A stretch of 64,000 nt of DNA from Vibrio anguillarum (GCF_001989995.2 NZ_JAHGUP010000021.1:31637-95636); one strand, 5' to 3'. Positions 17,667 through 27,700 are shown, counted from the first letter of the stretch. Numbers and translations: made by a program. The notes: generated by a model from the sequence alone, not told the origin.

Positions 17667-18200
17667 TTAGCCTTCAAGTTCAGCTAAACACATCTCTTCA
17701 TAAATCTGCTTAACCCATGTGCTGACGCGCTGTTCAGTCAACTCTGGTTGACGATCTTCATCGATGCATAAACCAATAAAGTGGCTATTGTCACCTGCAA
17801 CCAAGGCTTTAGAGGCTTCGAATTCATAACCTTCAGTTGGCCAGTGGCCAATAATCGTTGCACCTTTGCTTTCGATAATGTCACGCACTGTACCCATCGC
17901 GTCACAGAAGTATTCAGCGTAGTCTTCTTGATCGCCGCAACCGAAAATAGCAACTAATTTCGTCGAGAAGTCGATCGCTTCTAACTCTGGGAAAAAATCA
18001 TCCCAATCACACTGCGCTTCACCGTAGTACCAAGTAGGGATACCCAGTAACAATAAGTCAAAATTATCAATGTCTTCTTTGCTGCTTTTCGCAATATCTT
18101 GAACGTGAACGAGCTGCTTACCCAGTTGCTTTTGAATCATTTTCGCAACGGCTTCAGTATTACCGGTATCGCTACCAAAGAAGAGGCCTACACTTGCCAT
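17667..18200 (-). CDS. fldA: Flavodoxin FldA
   Basis: FldA is a long-chain flavodoxin that carries electrons on FMN to radical-SAM and other reductive enzymes. The product has 177 residues. The phosphate loop SDTGNTEAVAKMI is at 10-22, the isoalloxazine-contacting GIPTWYYGEAQCDWDD is near 53-68, and the GCGDQEDYAEYFCDA loop follows. The insertion typical of long-chain flavodoxins is present. Flavodoxin next to fur is a common gammaproteobacterial arrangement; here the two are separated by the DUF4442/LysR/cid block. The gene is followed upstream by the DUF2788 and ybfF genes on the same strand. Confidence 0.95.
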   Translation of the reverse strand: MASVGLFFGSDTGNTEAVAKMIQKQLGKQLVHVQDIAKSSKEDIDNFDLLLLGIPTWYYGEAQCDWDDFFPELEAIDFSTKLVAIFGCGDQEDYAEYFCDAMGTVRDIIESKGATIIGHWPTEGYEFEASKALVAGDNSHFIGLCIDEDRQPELTEQRVSTWVKQIYEEMCLAELEG

Positions 18201-18248
18201 AGAATCATTACCTTTAATTTGTCATTTTCTGGCGGATGAGCGTGTTCT

Positions 18249-18470
18249 TTACCCCAGTCCGGTGCCTTCCCAACTGAGTTGGATAAGTCCTTTAAGGATA
18301 AAGCCAGCACAACCTAAAAACAGAACTAGCCATACAATACGGCGCCCAAATGGCGGTACATTACCTTGCTTAAGGACATCTTTTATTGCCATACCGATAA
18401 GGAAAAATATAGACGCAAAAAGAAGATCGAGTCCAATCGACTCAAGCATGTTCATGTAGTCGTACAGCAT
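18249..18470 (-). CDS. DUF2788 small membrane protein
   Basis: This is a 73-residue protein with two hydrophobic helices (about 13-29 and 44-63) separated by the loop KDVLKQGNVPPFGRR. Pattern and size match DUF2788, a conserved family of unknown function usually found between fldA and ybfF/seqA in vibrios and relatives. It lies 48 bases upstream of fldA on the same strand and is probably cotranscribed with it. No catalytic residues are evident. Confidence 0.8.
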   Translation of the reverse strand: MLYDYMNMLESIGLDLLFASIFFLIGMAIKDVLKQGNVPPFGRRIVWLVLFLGCAGFILKGLIQLSWEGTGLG

Positions 18471-18578
18471 GGGTATCCTTTATGCCAATTTGCTTGAGCG
18501 CACTATAACACTGTTATTCGTCAAAGTTAATGCGCGCATTGGTACCTATTTCACACTTGTTGTTTCACAGTAAAGCGG

Positions 18579-19349
18579 CTAGCTGCCAATGAACTTCCTG
18601 ATCGCTCGTAAAACTTCAACGGGCTTTTCTGCGTGTAGCCAGTGCCCTGTGTTGGCGATGACGTGCGCTTTCGCTTGGCTAAACTGCTGCTGGATCATTT
18701 CTTGGTGTTCCGCTAGTAGATAGTCAGAGTTGCTGCCTTTAACCAATAAGGTTGGAACAGAGCTGCAAGGGATTGGTTCCCAGCCTAAAATATTCCAGTA
18801 ATTTTTTTCAATGGCGGGAACATTAAAACGCCAGCTCATTACACCATCTTCTCGTTTAAATAACGATTTACTGAGAAATTGTCGTACGCCTTCTAGCTCA
18901 ATATGTTGCGCTAAAATGGCCATGACCTCTGCTCGCGAGGTAGGCTGCTGCGCAATAACCGCGTTGAGCCCCGCCAGTACGTTATCATGTTTCCGATGCT
19001 GATAGCTGACGGGTGCCATATCTAAAACCACCAGTTTGGCGACTTTGGATGAGGCGATGTCAGCCAGCTTCATGGCAACTTTACCGCCCATTGAATGACC
19101 AATCAGAGTGACTGAATCACAAGCTAACTCTTCGAGTAAACTAGCAACATCGAATGCCATGCTCGCGTAATCATGTTCCTCACTGTGAAATGATTGACCG
19201 TGATTACGCAAGTCAATACTCAATACTTGGTGATCGGCTTTTAGGTCTCTTGCAAGTAAACCTAGGTTGTCTAAATTGCCGAATAAACCATGGATCAAAA
19301 CAACGGTGTGACCTTCACCTTCGAGTTTGTAATTAAGAAGTGCTGACAT
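18579..19349 (-). CDS. ybfF: Alpha/beta-hydrolase esterase YbfF
   Basis: YbfF is a soluble esterase/thioesterase with broad acyl-ester activity in E. coli. The product has 256 residues. The oxyanion-hole segment VLIHGLFGNLDNLG is at about 17-30, the nucleophile elbow GHSMGG at about 84-89 (Ser central), an Asp-containing strand follows, and the catalytic His lies in NTGHWLHAEKP near the C-terminus. It is divergent from seqA, with a gap of 92 bases, exactly as in E. coli. The natural substrate is unknown. Confidence 0.92.
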   Translation of the reverse strand: MSALLNYKLEGEGHTVVLIHGLFGNLDNLGLLARDLKADHQVLSIDLRNHGQSFHSEEHDYASMAFDVASLLEELACDSVTLIGHSMGGKVAMKLADIASSKVAKLVVLDMAPVSYQHRKHDNVLAGLNAVIAQQPTSRAEVMAILAQHIELEGVRQFLSKSLFKREDGVMSWRFNVPAIEKNYWNILGWEPIPCSSVPTLLVKGSNSDYLLAEHQEMIQQQFSQAKAHVIANTGHWLHAEKPVEVLRAIRKFIGS

Positions 19350-19441
19350 TTTATCTTATTAGTGATTGGTTTAACGTAGAGTATCAGTGAAGATCTCGCT
19401 ATAATCCCTCAGAGTTTAAACATTGAGATTGTGAAAAGCGA

Positions 19442-19987
19442 ATGAAAACAATTGAGGTTGATGAGGATCTATACCGTTATATTGCCAGCCAAACCCAACA
19501 TATTGGAGAAAGCGCGTCGGATATTTTACGCCGTTTGCTCAATGTTGACGGTAAAGTGTCTGCAGCAGCGGTCGTGACGCAAGTAAGTACCGAGCCCAAG
19601 GGCATTGTTGTGAGTAAAGATGCCGTACAAGAGATACAGATTGATAGCGTAAAAGAGATGCGTTCTTTGCTCATTTCTGATGAATTTGCGGCTTTGAAAA
19701 AAGCAATTGATCGTTTTATGTTGGTGCTTTCAACCTTATACCGTATCGATCCAGTAAGTTTTGCTGAAGCGACCTTAGTGAAAGGACGTAAGCGTGTGTA
19801 TTTTGCTGATAACGAGCAAACCTTGCTTGCTAGTGGGCAGACAACCAAGCCAAGAGCGATTCCAAACACACCATTCTGGGTCATTACCAATAACAATACT
19901 AGCCGCAAACAACAGATGATCGAGCAGCTGATGGTATTGATGAATTTCCCGAGTGACATTATTGAGAAAGTGACGCACTCAATCTGA
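19442..19987 (+). CDS. seqA: Replication initiation negative modulator SeqA
   Basis: SeqA binds clustered hemimethylated GATC sites, sequesters the replication origin and organises new DNA. The product has 181 residues. The N-terminal multimerisation domain reads MKTIEVDEDLYRYIASQTQH..SDILRRLL (about 1-35). A variable linker (about 36-65) precedes the DNA-binding domain, with the C-terminal TPFWVITNNNTSRKQQMIEQ segment whose Asn/Thr residues read GATC. Length and both domains are as expected. It is followed by a strong hairpin terminator and then pgm. Confidence 0.96.
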   Translation: MKTIEVDEDLYRYIASQTQHIGESASDILRRLLNVDGKVSAAAVVTQVSTEPKGIVVSKDAVQEIQIDSVKEMRSLLISDEFAALKKAIDRFMLVLSTLYRIDPVSFAEATLVKGRKRVYFADNEQTLLASGQTTKPRAIPNTPFWVITNNNTSRKQQMIEQLMVLMNFPSDIIEKVTHSI

Positions 19988-20018
19988 TTTGTGCCCATTC
20001 ATAGATAAAAATCTGATT

Positions 20019-20066
20019 CAAGCCTCATACTGCGGACCACTAAGTCCGTATCATGAGGCTTTTTAT
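20019..20066 (+). terminator. Rho-independent terminator after seqA
   Basis: AAGCCTCAT...ATGAGGCTT encloses a second stem GCGGAC...GTCCGT with loop CACTAA and is followed by TTTTATTT. The long, nearly perfect hairpin lies 32 bases past the seqA stop. Confidence 0.9.
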
Positions 20067-20097
20067 TTCGTTGTTATTTTAAGAAAGGATGTCAAAA

Positions 20098-21744
20098 ATG
20101 GCTATGCACCCACGCGCCGGACAAAAAGCACGGCAGGAAGACTTACATAATATCCCTGCGCTCGTTGCAAACTACTTTTTACTTCAACCTGATGCGGCTA
20201 ACCCAGACCATAAAGTACAATTTGGTACTTCGGGGCATCGTGGTTGCGCGGATAAATCGACATTTAACGAAAACCACATTCTTGCTATTGCTCAAGCGGT
20301 AGCAGAAGTGCGCGCTCAGCAAGGAACCACTGGGCCGATTTTTGTCGGAAAAGACACGCACGCACTCTCTGAGCCTGCTTTTTCTAGTGTACTTGAAGTA
20401 CTGATCGCTAATGAAATTGAAGTGATCGTTCAACAGGATAATGGCTATACGCCAACGCCGGGTATTTCACACGCAATCTTGACTCATAACTTGAAGCACG
20501 CGCAAAAAGCTGATGGTATTGTGATCACACCTTCTCATAATCCACCACAAGATGGTGGTATTAAATACAATCCTACCCATGGCGGCCCTGCTGAAGGGGA
20601 AATCACCCAAGCGATAGAAAACCGTGCCAATGAGATCATTGCAGAAGGTATGCAAGGCGTGAAGCGTCTGCCTATTATGTCGGCAAAGCAATCGCCGCTG
20701 TTTAAACAAGTTGATCTTGTGAAACCTTATATTGATGACTTAGTGAATGTGATTGATATGGAGGCCATCCAAAAAGCCAATCTAAAACTGGGTGTTGATC
20801 CGCTCGGTGGCAGTGGTATTGACTACTGGCGTCAAATTGGCAAAGCGTATCAGCTTGATTTAACACTGGTGAGCGAAGCGGTGGATCCGACATTCCAATT
20901 TATGTCACTCGATAAAGATGGTGTAGTGCGTATGGACTGTTCTTCTCCTTATGCAATGGCGGGGTTATTAGCGTTAAAAGATCAGTATGATCTCGCGTTT
21001 GGTAATGACCCTGACTACGACCGCCACGGCATTGTCACTCCGAAAGGTTTGATGAACCCAAACCATTTCTTAGCCGTATGCATCGATTATCTGTATCGTC
21101 ACCGCAAACAATGGCGTAAAGAAGTGGCTGTTGGTAAAACGTTAGTATCAAGTGCATTGATTGACCGTGTGGTCGCCGATCTTGGCCGTGAGCTGTGTGA
21201 AGTACCTGTCGGCTTTAAGTGGTTTGTTGATGGCTTATACAGTGGTCACTTCGGTTTTGGTGGTGAAGAGAGCGCAGGTGCGTCATTCCTGCGTAAAGAC
21301 GGAACGCCTTGGTCAACGGATAAAGACGGTATTATCCTTTGCTTACTGGCGGCGGAAATCACCGCTGTCACAGGTAAAAATCCGCAGCAATATTATGAAG
21401 ATCTGGCCGCGAAACATGGAGAGTCTAAATATAGTCGTATTCAAGCTGTCGCAAATGGCCCACAAAAAGCAGTGCTGAGCAAATTATCACCAGAGATGGT
21501 CTCCGCGAAAACATTAGCGGGAGATGAGATCACAGCCCGCTTGACGCATGCTCCCGGCAATGGCGCAGCCATCGGTGGATTAAAAGTGACCACTGATTAT
21601 GGCTGGTTTGCTGCTCGTCCATCAGGCACAGAAGATATTTATAAGATCTATTGTGAAAGTTTTAAGGGCGATGAGCACCTCAAGCAAATCGAAGCGGAAG
21701 CGCAACAGATTGTTAATCAAGTCTTTGCCGACGCTGGTTTGTAA
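20098..21744 (+). CDS. pgm: Phosphoglucomutase Pgm
   Basis: Pgm interconverts glucose 1-phosphate and glucose 6-phosphate, supplying UDP-glucose for envelope polymers. The product has 548 residues. The phosphoserine loop [11 protein letters not shown] has the catalytic Ser at 146, the metal-binding loop DPDYDRHG and the sugar-binding GGEESAG are intact, and the phosphate-binding [12 protein letters not shown] is near the C-terminus. An ATG at 20089 overlaps the ribosome site AAGAAAGGATG; ATG 20098 is correctly spaced and gives the MAMHPRAG start that matches E. coli Pgm. The seqA-pgm order is also conserved. Confidence 0.96.
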   Translation: MAMHPRAGQKARQEDLHNIPALVANYFLLQPDAANPDHKVQFGTSGHRGCADKSTFNENHILAIAQAVAEVRAQQGTTGPIFVGKDTHALSEPAFSSVLEVLIANEIEVIVQQDNGYTPTPGISHAILTHNLKHAQKADGIVITPSHNPPQDGGIKYNPTHGGPAEGEITQAIENRANEIIAEGMQGVKRLPIMSAKQSPLFKQVDLVKPYIDDLVNVIDMEAIQKANLKLGVDPLGGSGIDYWRQIGKAYQLDLTLVSEAVDPTFQFMSLDKDGVVRMDCSSPYAMAGLLALKDQYDLAFGNDPDYDRHGIVTPKGLMNPNHFLAVCIDYLYRHRKQWRKEVAVGKTLVSSALIDRVVADLGRELCEVPVGFKWFVDGLYSGHFGFGGEESAGASFLRKDGTPWSTDKDGIILCLLAAEITAVTGKNPQQYYEDLAAKHGESKYSRIQAVANGPQKAVLSKLSPEMVSAKTLAGDEITARLTHAPGNGAAIGGLKVTTDYGWFAARPSGTEDIYKIYCESFKGDEHLKQIEAEAQQIVNQVFADAGL

Positions 21745-21756
21745 GCAAACTTATCA

Positions 21757-21793
21757 ATTAAAATAGGCGGCCAGAGGCCGCCTATTTTATATT
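21757..21793. terminator. Bidirectional terminator (pgm / DUF1853 gene)
   Basis: AAAATAGGCGGCC-AGA-GGCCGCCTATTTT is a perfect stem with a three-base loop between convergent genes. Confidence 0.92.
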
Positions 21794-21812
21794 TAGTCGT
21801 CTACTATCTTGG

Positions 21813-22571
21813 TTAAAGCTGAGGCCAACTGTCGGGAACGATGAACCAGAACTTTCCGCTGTCACTTTGGCAATGCACAAAACCATGCTCTTCATTTGCT
21901 GTGTAACGTGTGCAGTTTTTACCTTTCCCGCTAATCCATTGAGGCTTTTCCAGTAAGAATAACGCTTCATCTATTTGATGTGACTGGCTTTGATAACACC
22001 AAAAACCAGCAATTTGTGACGGGTTGAGTTTATAACCTAGGCATTCACTAGGAACAGGCTCATCGTGAAAAGGGTTTACATATAAGCGCCCTTGCATCAG
22101 TAAATGACGGCTAACGTCACGCCAAAGTGGGTAAGCCGCACTAAATTGGGCTGATTGGGAAAGGGTCAATTGGTGGTTCAGCATATGTTCAAGTTTGAGA
22201 TCTAATCGATCTTGAGCATTGGGACCATACCACAGCCCTTGATGTAGTAGGTAAAACTTCACTGCGACTTCCCAATGCTCATAACGCTGACTGCGTTTAT
22301 TTTTGATGACAAAATCTAGCGAACCTAGTGTACTTCCTGCCTCGTTCAGTTGAATTTCTTCAGAAACGGCGGAATAAGTGGGGTTTAGCGTAAACAATAA
22401 AGAACATAAATGCTGGTAGAGAAAGCCTAACCTAGGGTTCCCTCTGTATTCTTCTTTCAATATCGGAACATTGGGTAAAAAAGGAGTACGCGCCGCGACT
22501 ACACCCTCTCCTTGGAAAAGAGTAGGGGTTGTCGACACCCAGTGTGCCAGTGTGTTGAGGTCCATTGTCAT
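21813..22571 (-). CDS. DUF1853 family protein (PDDEXK-nuclease-like)
   Basis: The 252-residue soluble protein belongs to DUF1853. The middle region reads LGSLDFVIKNKRSQRYEHWEVAVKFYLL (about 86-113, abridged signature). An Asp, about 14 residues and then Glu-X-X-X-Lys match the PDDEXK nuclease-like core to which DUF1853 has been linked in fold surveys. Downstream segments include LDLKLEHMLNHQL and GYKLNPSQIAGFW. No substrate is known to me. It is a single gene, convergent with pgm and divergent from the Nif3-family gene. A second ATG two codons in is an equally possible start. Confidence 0.75.
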   Translation of the reverse strand: MTMDLNTLAHWVSTTPTLFQGEGVVAARTPFLPNVPILKEEYRGNPRLGFLYQHLCSLLFTLNPTYSAVSEEIQLNEAGSTLGSLDFVIKNKRSQRYEHWEVAVKFYLLHQGLWYGPNAQDRLDLKLEHMLNHQLTLSQSAQFSAAYPLWRDVSRHLLMQGRLYVNPFHDEPVPSECLGYKLNPSQIAGFWCYQSQSHQIDEALFLLEKPQWISGKGKNCTRYTANEEHGFVHCQSDSGKFWFIVPDSWPQL

Positions 22572-22657
22572 TAATTGTTCTCGTCCTTATTTTTCGACAT
22601 TCTAGCTTGAAATTGTTATAACCACGCTAATGATAAAACTCAATTTTGGAATGAAAG

Positions 22658-23413
22658 ATGGATAATTTAAAACTTGAAGCTCTGCTCAATCAAAAGCTTA
22701 ATCCTCAATTGATTAAAGACTATTGCCCTAATGGATTGCAAGTTGAAGGTCGCACTGAAATCAAAAAGATTGTAACGGGTGTGACGGCCTCGCAAGCGCT
22801 GATTGAACAAGCAATTGAACGAAATGCTGACGCTTTATTAGTGCATCATGGTTATTTTTGGAAAAGTGAGCCTGAGTCCATCCGTGGAATGAAAGGGCAC
22901 CGGATCCGAGCTTTGATACGAAATGATATAAATTTATACGCGTATCATTTGCCGTTAGACATCCATCCAGAATTAGGTAATAACAAATTGCTAGCTGATT
23001 TATTGGGGATTCATGTTGATGGCGGATTAGAAGGGCACCCGCAGTCGGTCGCCATGTTCGGCCATTTTGAACAAGCGTTGACAGCCGATGAGCTCAGTCA
23101 ACGAATCGAGCAAGCTTTACAACGACGGCCACTGCACGTAGTTCCGAGCTCAAACAGAATCATCAAAACGGTGGGTTGGTGTACTGGTGGTGGACAAGAT
23201 TTCGTCGATCTAGCGGCGCAGCACGGATTAGATGCGTTCATCTCTGGTGAAATATCAGAGCGGACTACCTACTCAGCAAGAGAGCAAAATATTCATTATT
23301 TTTCTGCAGGGCACCATGCCACAGAGCGTTATGGTGTGAAGGCACTGGGAGAATGGTTAGCGAGCGAATATGGCTTTGAGGTTGAGTTTATCGATATCAA
23401 TAACCCTGTGTAG
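22658..23413 (+). CDS. Nif3-like dinuclear metal centre protein (YbgI type)
   Basis: This product is a Nif3/YbgI family protein of 251 residues. Members form toroidal hexamers with a two-metal site, and their biological role is unresolved; a GTP cyclohydrolase I type 2 label is often attached without proof. Metal-ligand signatures are visible: DALLVHHGYFWKS (about 58-70) near the N-terminus, and FISGEISERTTYSAREQ with FSAGHHATERYGVKALGE near the C-terminus. The N-terminal CPNGLQVEG and GVTAS segments are also typical. It is a single gene, closed by a terminator shared with gltA. Confidence 0.9.
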   Translation: MDNLKLEALLNQKLNPQLIKDYCPNGLQVEGRTEIKKIVTGVTASQALIEQAIERNADALLVHHGYFWKSEPESIRGMKGHRIRALIRNDINLYAYHLPLDIHPELGNNKLLADLLGIHVDGGLEGHPQSVAMFGHFEQALTADELSQRIEQALQRRPLHVVPSSNRIIKTVGWCTGGGQDFVDLAAQHGLDAFISGEISERTTYSAREQNIHYFSAGHHATERYGVKALGEWLASEYGFEVEFIDINNPV

Positions 23414-23442
23414 CGGGTTTGTTTCTGATCAATGTATCAAAT

Positions 23443-23476
23443 GAAAAAAGAGCGAGTGGGAACTCGCTCTTTTCTA
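23443..23476. terminator. Bidirectional terminator (Nif3-type gene / gltA)
   Basis: AAAAAAGAGCGAGT-GGGA-ACTCGCTCTTTT is a perfect stem between converging genes. Confidence 0.92.
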
Positions 23477-23498
23477 TTAGGTACTATGACTGGGTTTG

Positions 23499-24788
23499 CT
23501 ATTCGCGTTCGTGTAACGGTTTAAAGTTACGCATTTTTTGACCAGTGTAAAGTTGGCGAGGACGGCCAATTTTATTATCTGGATCACTGTGCATTTCATT
23601 CCAGTGGGCAATCCAACCGATAGTGCGAGACATTGCGAAGATAACGGTAAACATAGAGATTGGAATACCGATAGCCTTCAGAATAATACCTGAGTAGAAA
23701 TCCACGTTAGGGTAGAGTTTTTTCTCAACAAAGTATTCGTCAGAAAGCGCGATGCGCTCAAGTTCCATCGCCACATCCAATAGTGGGTCCTGAATATTGA
23801 GCTCTTTGAGTACATCATGGCAAGCTTCACGCATTACCGTTGCTCGCGGATCGTAGTTTTTATAAACACGGTGACCAAAACCCATTAAACGGAATGGATC
23901 ATCCTTATCTTTTGCTCTGACCACATACTCAGGAATGTTATCAACGTTGCCTATCTCTTCTAGCATACGCAGACAGGCTTCGTTAGCACCCCCATGAGCA
24001 GGCCCCCACAACGAGGCAATGCCAGCCGCAATACAGGCAAACGGGTTAGCACCAGAAGAACCGGCAAGGCGAACCGTTGAGGTTGACGCGTTTTGTTCAT
24101 GATCGGCATGCAGTGTGAAAATTTTATCCATCGCGCGTGCAACCACAGGATTCACTTCATACTCTTCACACGGCGTTGCAAACATCATGTGTAGGAAGTT
24201 CTCGGCATAGCTTAAGTCATTACGCGGGTAGATAAATGGTTGGCCGACAGAATACTTGTAGCACATCGCCGCCAATGTTGGCATTTTTGAGAGTAGGCGG
24301 TAAGCCGCTATTTCTCGGTGTATATCATTATTAATATCAAGTGAATCATGGTAGAACGCAGCAAGCGCTCCAACCACACCACACATTACAGCCATTGGGT
24401 GAGCGTCACGGCGGAAACCGTGGAAGAAACTTGCAATTTGCTCGTGGACCATAGTGTGACGCGTCACCGTATGTTTAAACTCTTCATATTGCTTACGATT
24501 AGGGGCTTCACCGTAAAGAAGAATATAACAAACTTCCAAGTAATCAGCGTTATTGGCTAATTGATCAATAGGGAAGCCGCGGTGCAGTAACACCCCTTTT
24601 TCGCCATCGATATAAGTAATTTGAGATTCACAAGATGCAGTGGCAAGAAAACCAGGGTCAAAAGTGAAATATCCGTTGGCTCCTAGCTTACGAACGTCGA
24701 TTACTTGTGGGCCTACAGTCCCATCCATAATCGGCAGTTCGATTGGCGCTTTCCCTTCGATATGAAGGGTCGCTTTCTTATCTGCCAT
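23499..24788 (-). CDS. gltA: Citrate synthase GltA
   Basis: GltA condenses oxaloacetate and acetyl-CoA to citrate. The product has 429 residues and matches the hexameric, NADH-inhibited type II enzyme of Gram-negative bacteria (about 427-429). The N-terminal beta domain (about 1-60) is followed by the active-site segments [14 protein letters not shown] and [14 protein letters not shown] and by the C-terminal catalytic Asp region [11 protein letters not shown] ribosome site (AAGGAGA) precedes the ATG. The gene is divergent from sdhC across 396 bases, so entry to the cycle and the succinate branch share one regulatory region. Confidence 0.96.
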   Translation of the reverse strand: MADKKATLHIEGKAPIELPIMDGTVGPQVIDVRKLGANGYFTFDPGFLATASCESQITYIDGEKGVLLHRGFPIDQLANNADYLEVCYILLYGEAPNRKQYEEFKHTVTRHTMVHEQIASFFHGFRRDAHPMAVMCGVVGALAAFYHDSLDINNDIHREIAAYRLLSKMPTLAAMCYKYSVGQPFIYPRNDLSYAENFLHMMFATPCEEYEVNPVVARAMDKIFTLHADHEQNASTSTVRLAGSSGANPFACIAAGIASLWGPAHGGANEACLRMLEEIGNVDNIPEYVVRAKDKDDPFRLMGFGHRVYKNYDPRATVMREACHDVLKELNIQDPLLDVAMELERIALSDEYFVEKKLYPNVDFYSGIILKAIGIPISMFTVIFAMSRTIGWIAHWNEMHSDPDNKIGRPRQLYTGQKMRNFKPLHERE

Positions 24789-25184
24789 AACAATCTCCTT
24801 TGTTTATTATTTAATCCGTCCAGGATGTTTGTGTGACATTTTTTTACGTGTGTTCTTAATTAAAGTCAATTTTTCTCGTCTGATGTGTGCACTTGTTTTG
24901 ATTTTTTATACATATAAAGTTAAAAATCTGTTCTGTGTAGCAAAAATTGTTACATCAATTGTATTAGAATGTTGCGAGCCGTATAGTGGCACTGAAAATT
25001 TTGGTGAACACCTTATAAATAAAAGGCTAGAAACTGTATTTCAGTATTGCATTCTGTCTTTTTTGTTAACGGAATTGTTACATTTAACTGCGCGATATTA
25101 GGCTTTTTATGTTAAAATAATGTTAACTTTTATGGGTTTTACAACCAAAATTCATTTATAACTATAAATGCTCAATGGAGCTGA
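24789..25184. promoter_or_regulatory. gltA-sdhC divergent regulatory region
   Basis: This 396-base AT-rich gap has no convincing gene. A 90-codon open frame at 24829-25101 has low-complexity, hydrophobic content and no ribosome site. It should hold both promoters. Repeated TGTTA motifs lie at 24949, 25063, 25075, 25110 and 25121, the last two being exactly 11 bases apart. I could not fix the -10/-35 elements with confidence. Confidence 0.6.
25110..25126 (+). promoter_or_regulatory. ArcA-box-like direct repeat upstream of sdhC
   Basis: TGTTAAAATAATGTTAA holds two TGTTA half-sites 11 bases apart, the spacing of the ArcA direct-repeat motif. ArcA is known to repress sdh in E. coli under low oxygen. 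Two further TGTTA motifs lie 35-47 bases upstream with 12-base spacing. Visual match only. Confidence 0.45.
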
Positions 25185-25577
25185 GTGAGCAAGCCCGTGA
25201 AAGAAAGAAAGTCAAGACCTGTTAATTTAGATTTACAGACCATTCACTTTCCGATCAGTGCGATTGCATCCATCCTACACCGAGTGTCTGGGGTGATGAT
25301 GTTCGTTGCGGTCGGAATTTTGCTGTGGTTACTCTCCCTCTCGTTAAGTTCTCCGGTAGGTTTTATGGAAGCCAGCAACATTGTGAATGGCTTTTTCGCA
25401 AAATTTATTTTATGGGGAATTTTAACCGCGCTGTCTTACCACATTGCAGGTGGTATACGCCATTTGTTGATGGACCTGGGCCACTTTGAAGAGCTGGAGT
25501 CAGGGGCTATGAGTGCCAAAGTCGCCTTCATCGCAACAGCAGTGCTTTCAGTTTTAGCGGGAGTATTGGTATGGTAA
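25185..25577 (+). CDS. sdhC: Succinate dehydrogenase cytochrome b556 subunit SdhC
   Basis: SdhC is one of two membrane anchors of complex II; it binds haem b and ubiquinone with SdhD. The product has 130 residues and three membrane helices (about 32-52, 70-90, 108-128). The HFPISAIASILHRVSG signature contains the conserved Ser and Arg of the quinone site, and the haem-ligand region SYHIAGGIRHLLMD follows. The start is GTG at 25185 with GGAG at 25177-25180. The gene ends 7 bases inside sdhD, and it leads the sdhCDAB-sucABCD run. Confidence 0.93.
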   Translation: MSKPVKERKSRPVNLDLQTIHFPISAIASILHRVSGVMMFVAVGILLWLLSLSLSSPVGFMEASNIVNGFFAKFILWGILTALSYHIAGGIRHLLMDLGHFEELESGAMSAKVAFIATAVLSVLAGVLVW

Positions 25578-25918
25578 AACATGTTTCTTCTTTTGGTCGT
25601 AACGGAGTGCATGATTATCTGCTGATCCGTGCTTCTGCGATCATTATGACTCTTTATACTATCTACCTAGTCAGCTTCTGTGCTTTCTCTGGTGATATCT
25701 CCTATGTTTCATGGACACAGTTTTTTGGTGGAACCTTTACCAAAGTCTTCACAATGCTGGCGTTAGTCTCTGTCCTTATCCATGGTTGGATCGGTTTATG
25801 GCAAGTATTAACAGATTACATTAAGTGTTCTAAATTGCGTGGTGGCCTGCAATTGGTCGTTATTGCAGTGCTCTTTGGATACTTCTTCTCTGGCTTATTT
25901 GTATTGTGGGGTGCGTAA
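25571..25918 (+). CDS. sdhD: Succinate dehydrogenase membrane anchor SdhD
   Basis: SdhD is the second complex II anchor. The product has 115 residues and three helices (about 17-37, 57-78, 92-113). The GRNGVHDYLLIRASAIIM start is typical, and HGWIGLWQVLTDYIK in the middle contains the haem-ligand His and the quinone-site region with Asp-Tyr. The start overlaps sdhC by seven bases and the stop abuts the sdhA start codon, so the subunits are translated in a coupled way. Confidence 0.93.
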   Translation: MVKHVSSFGRNGVHDYLLIRASAIIMTLYTIYLVSFCAFSGDISYVSWTQFFGGTFTKVFTMLALVSVLIHGWIGLWQVLTDYIKCSKLRGGLQLVVIAVLFGYFFSGLFVLWGA

Positions 25919-27685
25919 GTGACTATTCCAGTTCGTGAATTTGATGCCGTAGTGATCGGCGCTGGTGGTGCTGGCATGCGTGCAGCACTGCAAATTTCAG
26001 AGCAAGGTTTATCCTGTGCTCTGCTTTCTAAAGTTTTTCCAACACGTTCTCACACGGTTTCGGCTCAAGGTGGTATTACCGTTGCGTTAGGCAACGCGCA
26101 TGAGGACCACTGGGAACAACATATGTATGACACGGTGAAGGGCTCCGACTATATCGGTGACCAAGATGCTATCGAGTACATGTGTAAGAATGGTCCAGAG
26201 TCGGTGATTGAACTAGAGAAAATGGGTTTGCCTTTTTCTCGTTTTGACAATGGCACCATTTATCAGCGCCCATTTGGTGGGCAATCCAAAAATTTTGGCG
26301 GTGAACAAGCGGCTCGAACCGCTGCTGCCGCTGACCGTACTGGTCACGCACTACTTCATACCTTGTATCAACAAAACATTAAATATAAGACCACTATTTT
26401 CTCTGAGTGGTACGCACTTGATTTAGTGAAAAATGAAGAGGGTGCAGTACTTGGCTGTACCGCCTTGTGTATGGAAACTGGTGAAGTTTGTTATTTCAAA
26501 TCTAAAGCCACAGTATTAGCGACTGGCGGAGCTGGCCGTATCTATGCTTCAACCACCAACGCACACATCAATACGGGTGATGGCGTGGGCATGGCTATCC
26601 GCGCTGGCGTTCCGATGCAAGATATCGAAATGTGGCAATTCCACCCAACAGGGATTGCTGGTGCTGGCGTTCTTGTGACGGAAGGGTGTCGTGGTGAAGG
26701 TGGTTATCTTTTAAATAAAGATGGCGAACGTTTCATGGAACGTTATGCACCAAACGCGAAGGATTTGGCTGGTCGCGATGTAGTAGCCCGCTCAATGATG
26801 ATTGAGATCCGTGAAGGTCGTGGTTGCGATGGTCCATGGGGTCCGCACATCAAGCTTAAACTGGATCACCTTGGCAAAGAAACTCTGGAATCTCGTCTGC
26901 CGGGCGTATGTGAGTTGTCACGTACGTTTGCTCACGTCGATCCAGTTAAAGAACCGATTCCAGTGATCCCAACCTGCCACTACATGATGGGAGGAGTACC
27001 GACTCAAGTTTCAGGTCAGGCGATTAAGCAAGATGCTAAAGGCGCTGATGTGGAAGTTCAAGGTTTGTTTGCGTGTGGTGAAATTGCATCAGTATCGGTG
27101 CATGGCGCGAACCGTTTGGGTGGTAACTCTCTACTGGATTTAGTGGTCTTTGGCCGAGCAACAGGCTTGCATTTGGGCGAAACGTTGAAAAAGCAAGCGG
27201 ACGCAAAACCTGCCACAGAAGCGGACATTGAAAAATCGCTAGAACGTTACAACCGCTGGGAAAACAGTACAGGTGGTGAAGATCCCGCGCAAATTCGTAA
27301 AGATTTGCAACGTTGTATGCAAAATAACTTCTCGGTGTTCCGTGAAGGTGAAGCGATGGCTAAAGGTCTTGAAGAGCTTAAAGTGATTCGTGAACGTTTG
27401 AAGAACGCACATCTTTCAGACAAGTCAACCGAGTTCAACACTCAACGGATCGAGTGTTTAGAGCTGGAAAACTTGATGGAAACAGCATTTGCTACCGCGG
27501 TTGCTGCAAATTATCGTACCGAAAGCCGTGGAGCCCACGCTCGCTTTGACTATCCTGAACGCGATGATGCTAATTGGTTATGCCATTCAATTTACAACCC
27601 TGAGACTGAAAGCATGTCGAAGCGTAGCGTAAATATGGAACCAATTTATCGTGAAGCGTTTCCGCCTAAAGCGCGCACATACTAA
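25919..27685 (+). CDS. sdhA: Succinate dehydrogenase flavoprotein subunit SdhA
   Basis: SdhA oxidises succinate to fumarate on covalently bound FAD. The product has 588 residues. The dinucleotide fold [16 protein letters not shown] (about 10-25) is followed by the flavinylation region [15 protein letters not shown], whose His bears the FAD. The catalytic segment with the [21 protein letters not shown] motif lies near 242-262, and the C-terminal helical domain ends in PPKARTY. The start is GTG, immediately after the sdhD stop (TAAGTG). No truncation. Confidence 0.97.
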   Translation: MTIPVREFDAVVIGAGGAGMRAALQISEQGLSCALLSKVFPTRSHTVSAQGGITVALGNAHEDHWEQHMYDTVKGSDYIGDQDAIEYMCKNGPESVIELEKMGLPFSRFDNGTIYQRPFGGQSKNFGGEQAARTAAAADRTGHALLHTLYQQNIKYKTTIFSEWYALDLVKNEEGAVLGCTALCMETGEVCYFKSKATVLATGGAGRIYASTTNAHINTGDGVGMAIRAGVPMQDIEMWQFHPTGIAGAGVLVTEGCRGEGGYLLNKDGERFMERYAPNAKDLAGRDVVARSMMIEIREGRGCDGPWGPHIKLKLDHLGKETLESRLPGVCELSRTFAHVDPVKEPIPVIPTCHYMMGGVPTQVSGQAIKQDAKGADVEVQGLFACGEIASVSVHGANRLGGNSLLDLVVFGRATGLHLGETLKKQADAKPATEADIEKSLERYNRWENSTGGEDPAQIRKDLQRCMQNNFSVFREGEAMAKGLEELKVIRERLKNAHLSDKSTEFNTQRIECLELENLMETAFATAVAANYRTESRGAHARFDYPERDDANWLCHSIYNPETESMSKRSVNMEPIYREAFPPKARTY

Positions 27686-27700
27686 GGAGAAGGCACTATT

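Noticed and set aside
19477..19998. A 173-codon minus-strand frame opposite seqA
   Set aside because: It is fully antisense to a well-supported seqA, has no family pattern and no ribosome site; it is a shadow of the real gene's codon use.
24829..25101. A 90-codon frame in the gltA-sdhC gap
   Set aside because: AT-rich, hydrophobic by composition, with no ribosome site, and sits in the expected promoter region; there is no sign of a real protein.
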